From positions 1-14,597 of the forward strand of contig RFHX01000042.1 in NCBI GenBank assembly GCA_003695725.1: a stretch of 14,597 nt of DNA, in the 5' to 3' direction. Position numbers and translations under genes: made by a program. Each line of letters opens with the position of its first letter. Position 1 is the first letter of the stretch. The notes under the pieces were generated by a model. That model saw nothing but the letters and a program-made list of their open reading frames with translations, was not told the origin of the DNA and ran no database searches. Source of the stretch: Candidatus Schekmanbacteria bacterium (GTDB lineage Bacteria > Schekmanbacteria > GWA2-38-11 > J061). Shown piece after piece: positions 13,168 to 14,597 of the stretch.

Positions 13168-14391
13168 TTACCTTCTTTTAGCCATAAGCTGTTTTAGCTG
13201 AGAGCGCAGTTGCTTGACATCTTTCTGAAGGTCCTCTTCACTTTTATCAGGTGTGCGCAGTTTGCTTGCTTTAATGAAGTTTTCTTCAGCTTTTTTCGCA
13301 TATTCATTGAGGAGTTTTCTATCTTTCTCAAGTTTGATTTTTTCAACATATAGCATAGTCTTATATTGATATGTATCAGGAGCGTTTGGGTTTATTTCTA
13401 TTGATTTATCCAACATTGCCAAACCATCTGCTATAGCTTCGTATTTTAGATGTTTCATTAATTCGGAAATAGCTCTGCTTGCATATGTCTTTTTGATTCC
13501 CAATTCTTTGCTCACATAAATAGCCATATTATCGGGATTTTTAGTGAAAATTGCGCGAGCCTGTTTGGATTTGGTGAATGACAAATCAGGGGCTGCATTT
13601 ATTATGCATTTTAAAATATCAAAAGTGTCTTCTGTTGAGCATGCATAAATCTTTTCTGCAAGCTCGTCATCGATGTCTTTTATTCTTTTTAATTTTTCTA
13701 TAAAGACTTTTTTGTCGATTGCCGCCAAAACATCTTTTTCAGGCGTTTTAATAAGATTTATAAGCGACAATGCATCTTCTTTTTTTAATCTTCCTGCTTT
13801 GGCAACTGCCTTGACTGCATTTTCATCAGCCGCAACCTTGTCGATGAATTCATCTGTGCCAAGCAGTACTTCAGGTTTTTTAACAGCAAAGCAAAGTCCC
13901 CAATCTAAAACTCCCATTCTGTAATAGGCATCTGCATTGGCAGGATCAAATTCAAGCCATTTTTTTAGATATTTTCTTGCATTTGGCAAATCTCCGTCAT
14001 CCATAAACATTGCGGCAACTTTTGCATATTCATTGGAGATGTTCATCTGAGCATCAGCTCGTTCAGGGTCAAGCTCTAAAACCTTCTTGTAATATTTTAT
14101 TGCATTTTCAGAAAGTTCAGCCGCCAGCTTGTGTTCCGTTTCACTTTTCGTAGCAAGAAAAAGATTTGAATAACATACTGCTATATTTTGGTATGGATTT
14201 GGGTCATTGGGCATTAACTCCGAAGCTTTTTTAAATGATTCTATTGCCTTTTCAAATTCTGAAGCGCCATAGTATTTTTCGCCTTCCTTCATCAGTTTTC
14301 TAAATTCGGCGTTTTTACCGCCGCACGAAGGAAATATTATTGCCAATGATAGAACAAGAATAAGAGCCGCAAATTTCTTTCCAAACATCAT
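13168..14391 (-). CDS. TPR-repeat lipoprotein with an unassigned central insert
   Basis: Exported, probably membrane-anchored protein for protein-protein interaction. Seen: 407 residues. A hydrophobic signal with a lipobox-like FPSC puts the lipidated cysteine at C23. Tetratricopeptide repeats follow at about 35-70 (GASEFEKAIESFKKASELMP), 88-125 (AIKYYKKVLELDPERADAQ) and 135-165 (ARKYLKKWLEFDPANADAY). One or two more lie near the end (AIADGLAMLDKSIEINPNAP, then a Lys-rich helix). Between them a stretch of about 140 residues (about 175-315) has no TPR pattern and is not recognised. Two adjacent ATGs are possible; the second (14388) has the better 7-base spacing to GGAGG, so the protein may be one residue shorter. 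First gene of a two-gene unit with the YqaA-like protein. Confidence 0.85.
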   Translation of the reverse strand: MMFGKKFAALILVLSLAIIFPSCGGKNAEFRKLMKEGEKYYGASEFEKAIESFKKASELMPNDPNPYQNIAVCYSNLFLATKSETEHKLAAELSENAIKYYKKVLELDPERADAQMNISNEYAKVAAMFMDDGDLPNARKYLKKWLEFDPANADAYYRMGVLDWGLCFAVKKPEVLLGTDEFIDKVAADENAVKAVAKAGRLKKEDALSLINLIKTPEKDVLAAIDKKVFIEKLKRIKDIDDELAEKIYACSTEDTFDILKCIINAAPDLSFTKSKQARAIFTKNPDNMAIYVSKELGIKKTYASRAISELMKHLKYEAIADGLAMLDKSIEINPNAPDTYQYKTMLYVEKIKLEKDRKLLNEYAKKAEENFIKASKLRTPDKSEEDLQKDVKQLRSQLKQLMAKRR

Positions 14392-14442
14392 TTCCCCTCC
14401 TAAAAATGGTATAAGTATAAATCAAATTTCTTCAACAAAGAG

Positions 14443-14473
14443 TTTATAAGCCACTATGTATAACTTATGTCAA
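14443..14473 (-). promoter_or_regulatory. Candidate promoter of the TPR lipoprotein unit
   Basis: On the minus strand a perfect TTGACA (14473-14468) precedes TATAAA (14448-14443), but at a long 19-base spacing. A weaker alternative closer to the gene is TTGAAG (14435-14430) with TATACC (14413-14408) at 16 bases. Either would give a short leader ending in the strong GGAGGGG ribosome binding site (14400-14394). The remaining bases to 14597 show no gene. Confidence 0.35.
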
Positions 14474-14597
14474 GAAATTTATACTCTTCGAAAAAAAAAT
14501 CAATGTCGAGAATAACAATAAAAATGAATAAAGTTCGTTTACACACTTGCAAATTTATTTTATTTAAAAAGTGAATTGTTTTTTAAAACTTATAAAC

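Overview
The window is AT-rich chromosomal DNA from a Gram-negative bacterium. Two genes support this: a Kdo-8-phosphate synthase, which implies LPS, and a PEP-CTERM surface protein with a sigma-54-type promoter, which implies exosortase sorting and an extracellular polysaccharide. A metal-type KdsA, an 'Aquifex-type' single-chain aconitase and a UbiE/UbiA quinone pair fit a deep-branching or anaerobic lineage (Nitrospirota-, Schekmanbacteria- or deltaproteobacteria-like). The lineage is inferred from gene content only and cannot be fixed from this window. No mobile element, CRISPR array, tRNA or rRNA was seen.

Left edge (1-2033, minus strand): a B12-binding radical SAM protein is followed downstream by a family-4 glycosyltransferase that starts at TTG and runs off the window. 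This pair resembles the edge of a polysaccharide or lipid modification locus.

Centre (2176-10643, plus strand): a tightly packed housekeeping run, valS-nadC-kdsA-acpS-ubiE-ubiA, with gaps of 2, 17, 10 and 49 bp and a 1-bp overlap. After a 192-bp leader comes an aconitase gene that ends in a strong hairpin terminator. The run combines translation (ValS), NAD synthesis (NadC), LPS core synthesis (KdsA), acyl carrier protein activation (AcpS), respiratory quinone synthesis (UbiE, UbiA) and the TCA cycle (aconitase).

Right part (10723-14597): a PEP-CTERM protein gene (minus) and an iron-sulfur flavoprotein gene (plus) diverge from a 415-bp intergenic region. That region holds a consensus -24/-12 sigma-54 promoter reading toward the PEP-CTERM gene. 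Upstream of it are two related dyad elements 65 bp apart, placed like enhancer-binding-protein sites. A separate near-perfect 23-bp palindrome lies in front of the flavoprotein gene. A minus-strand two-gene unit follows: a TPR lipoprotein with an unassigned insert, then a YqaA/DedA-type membrane protein.

Most of the window is ordinary. The most informative non-coding signal is the sigma-54/enhancer architecture of the PEP-CTERM gene, which suggests this locus belongs to a PrsK/PrsR-like regulon. No wholly new multi-gene system could be supported.
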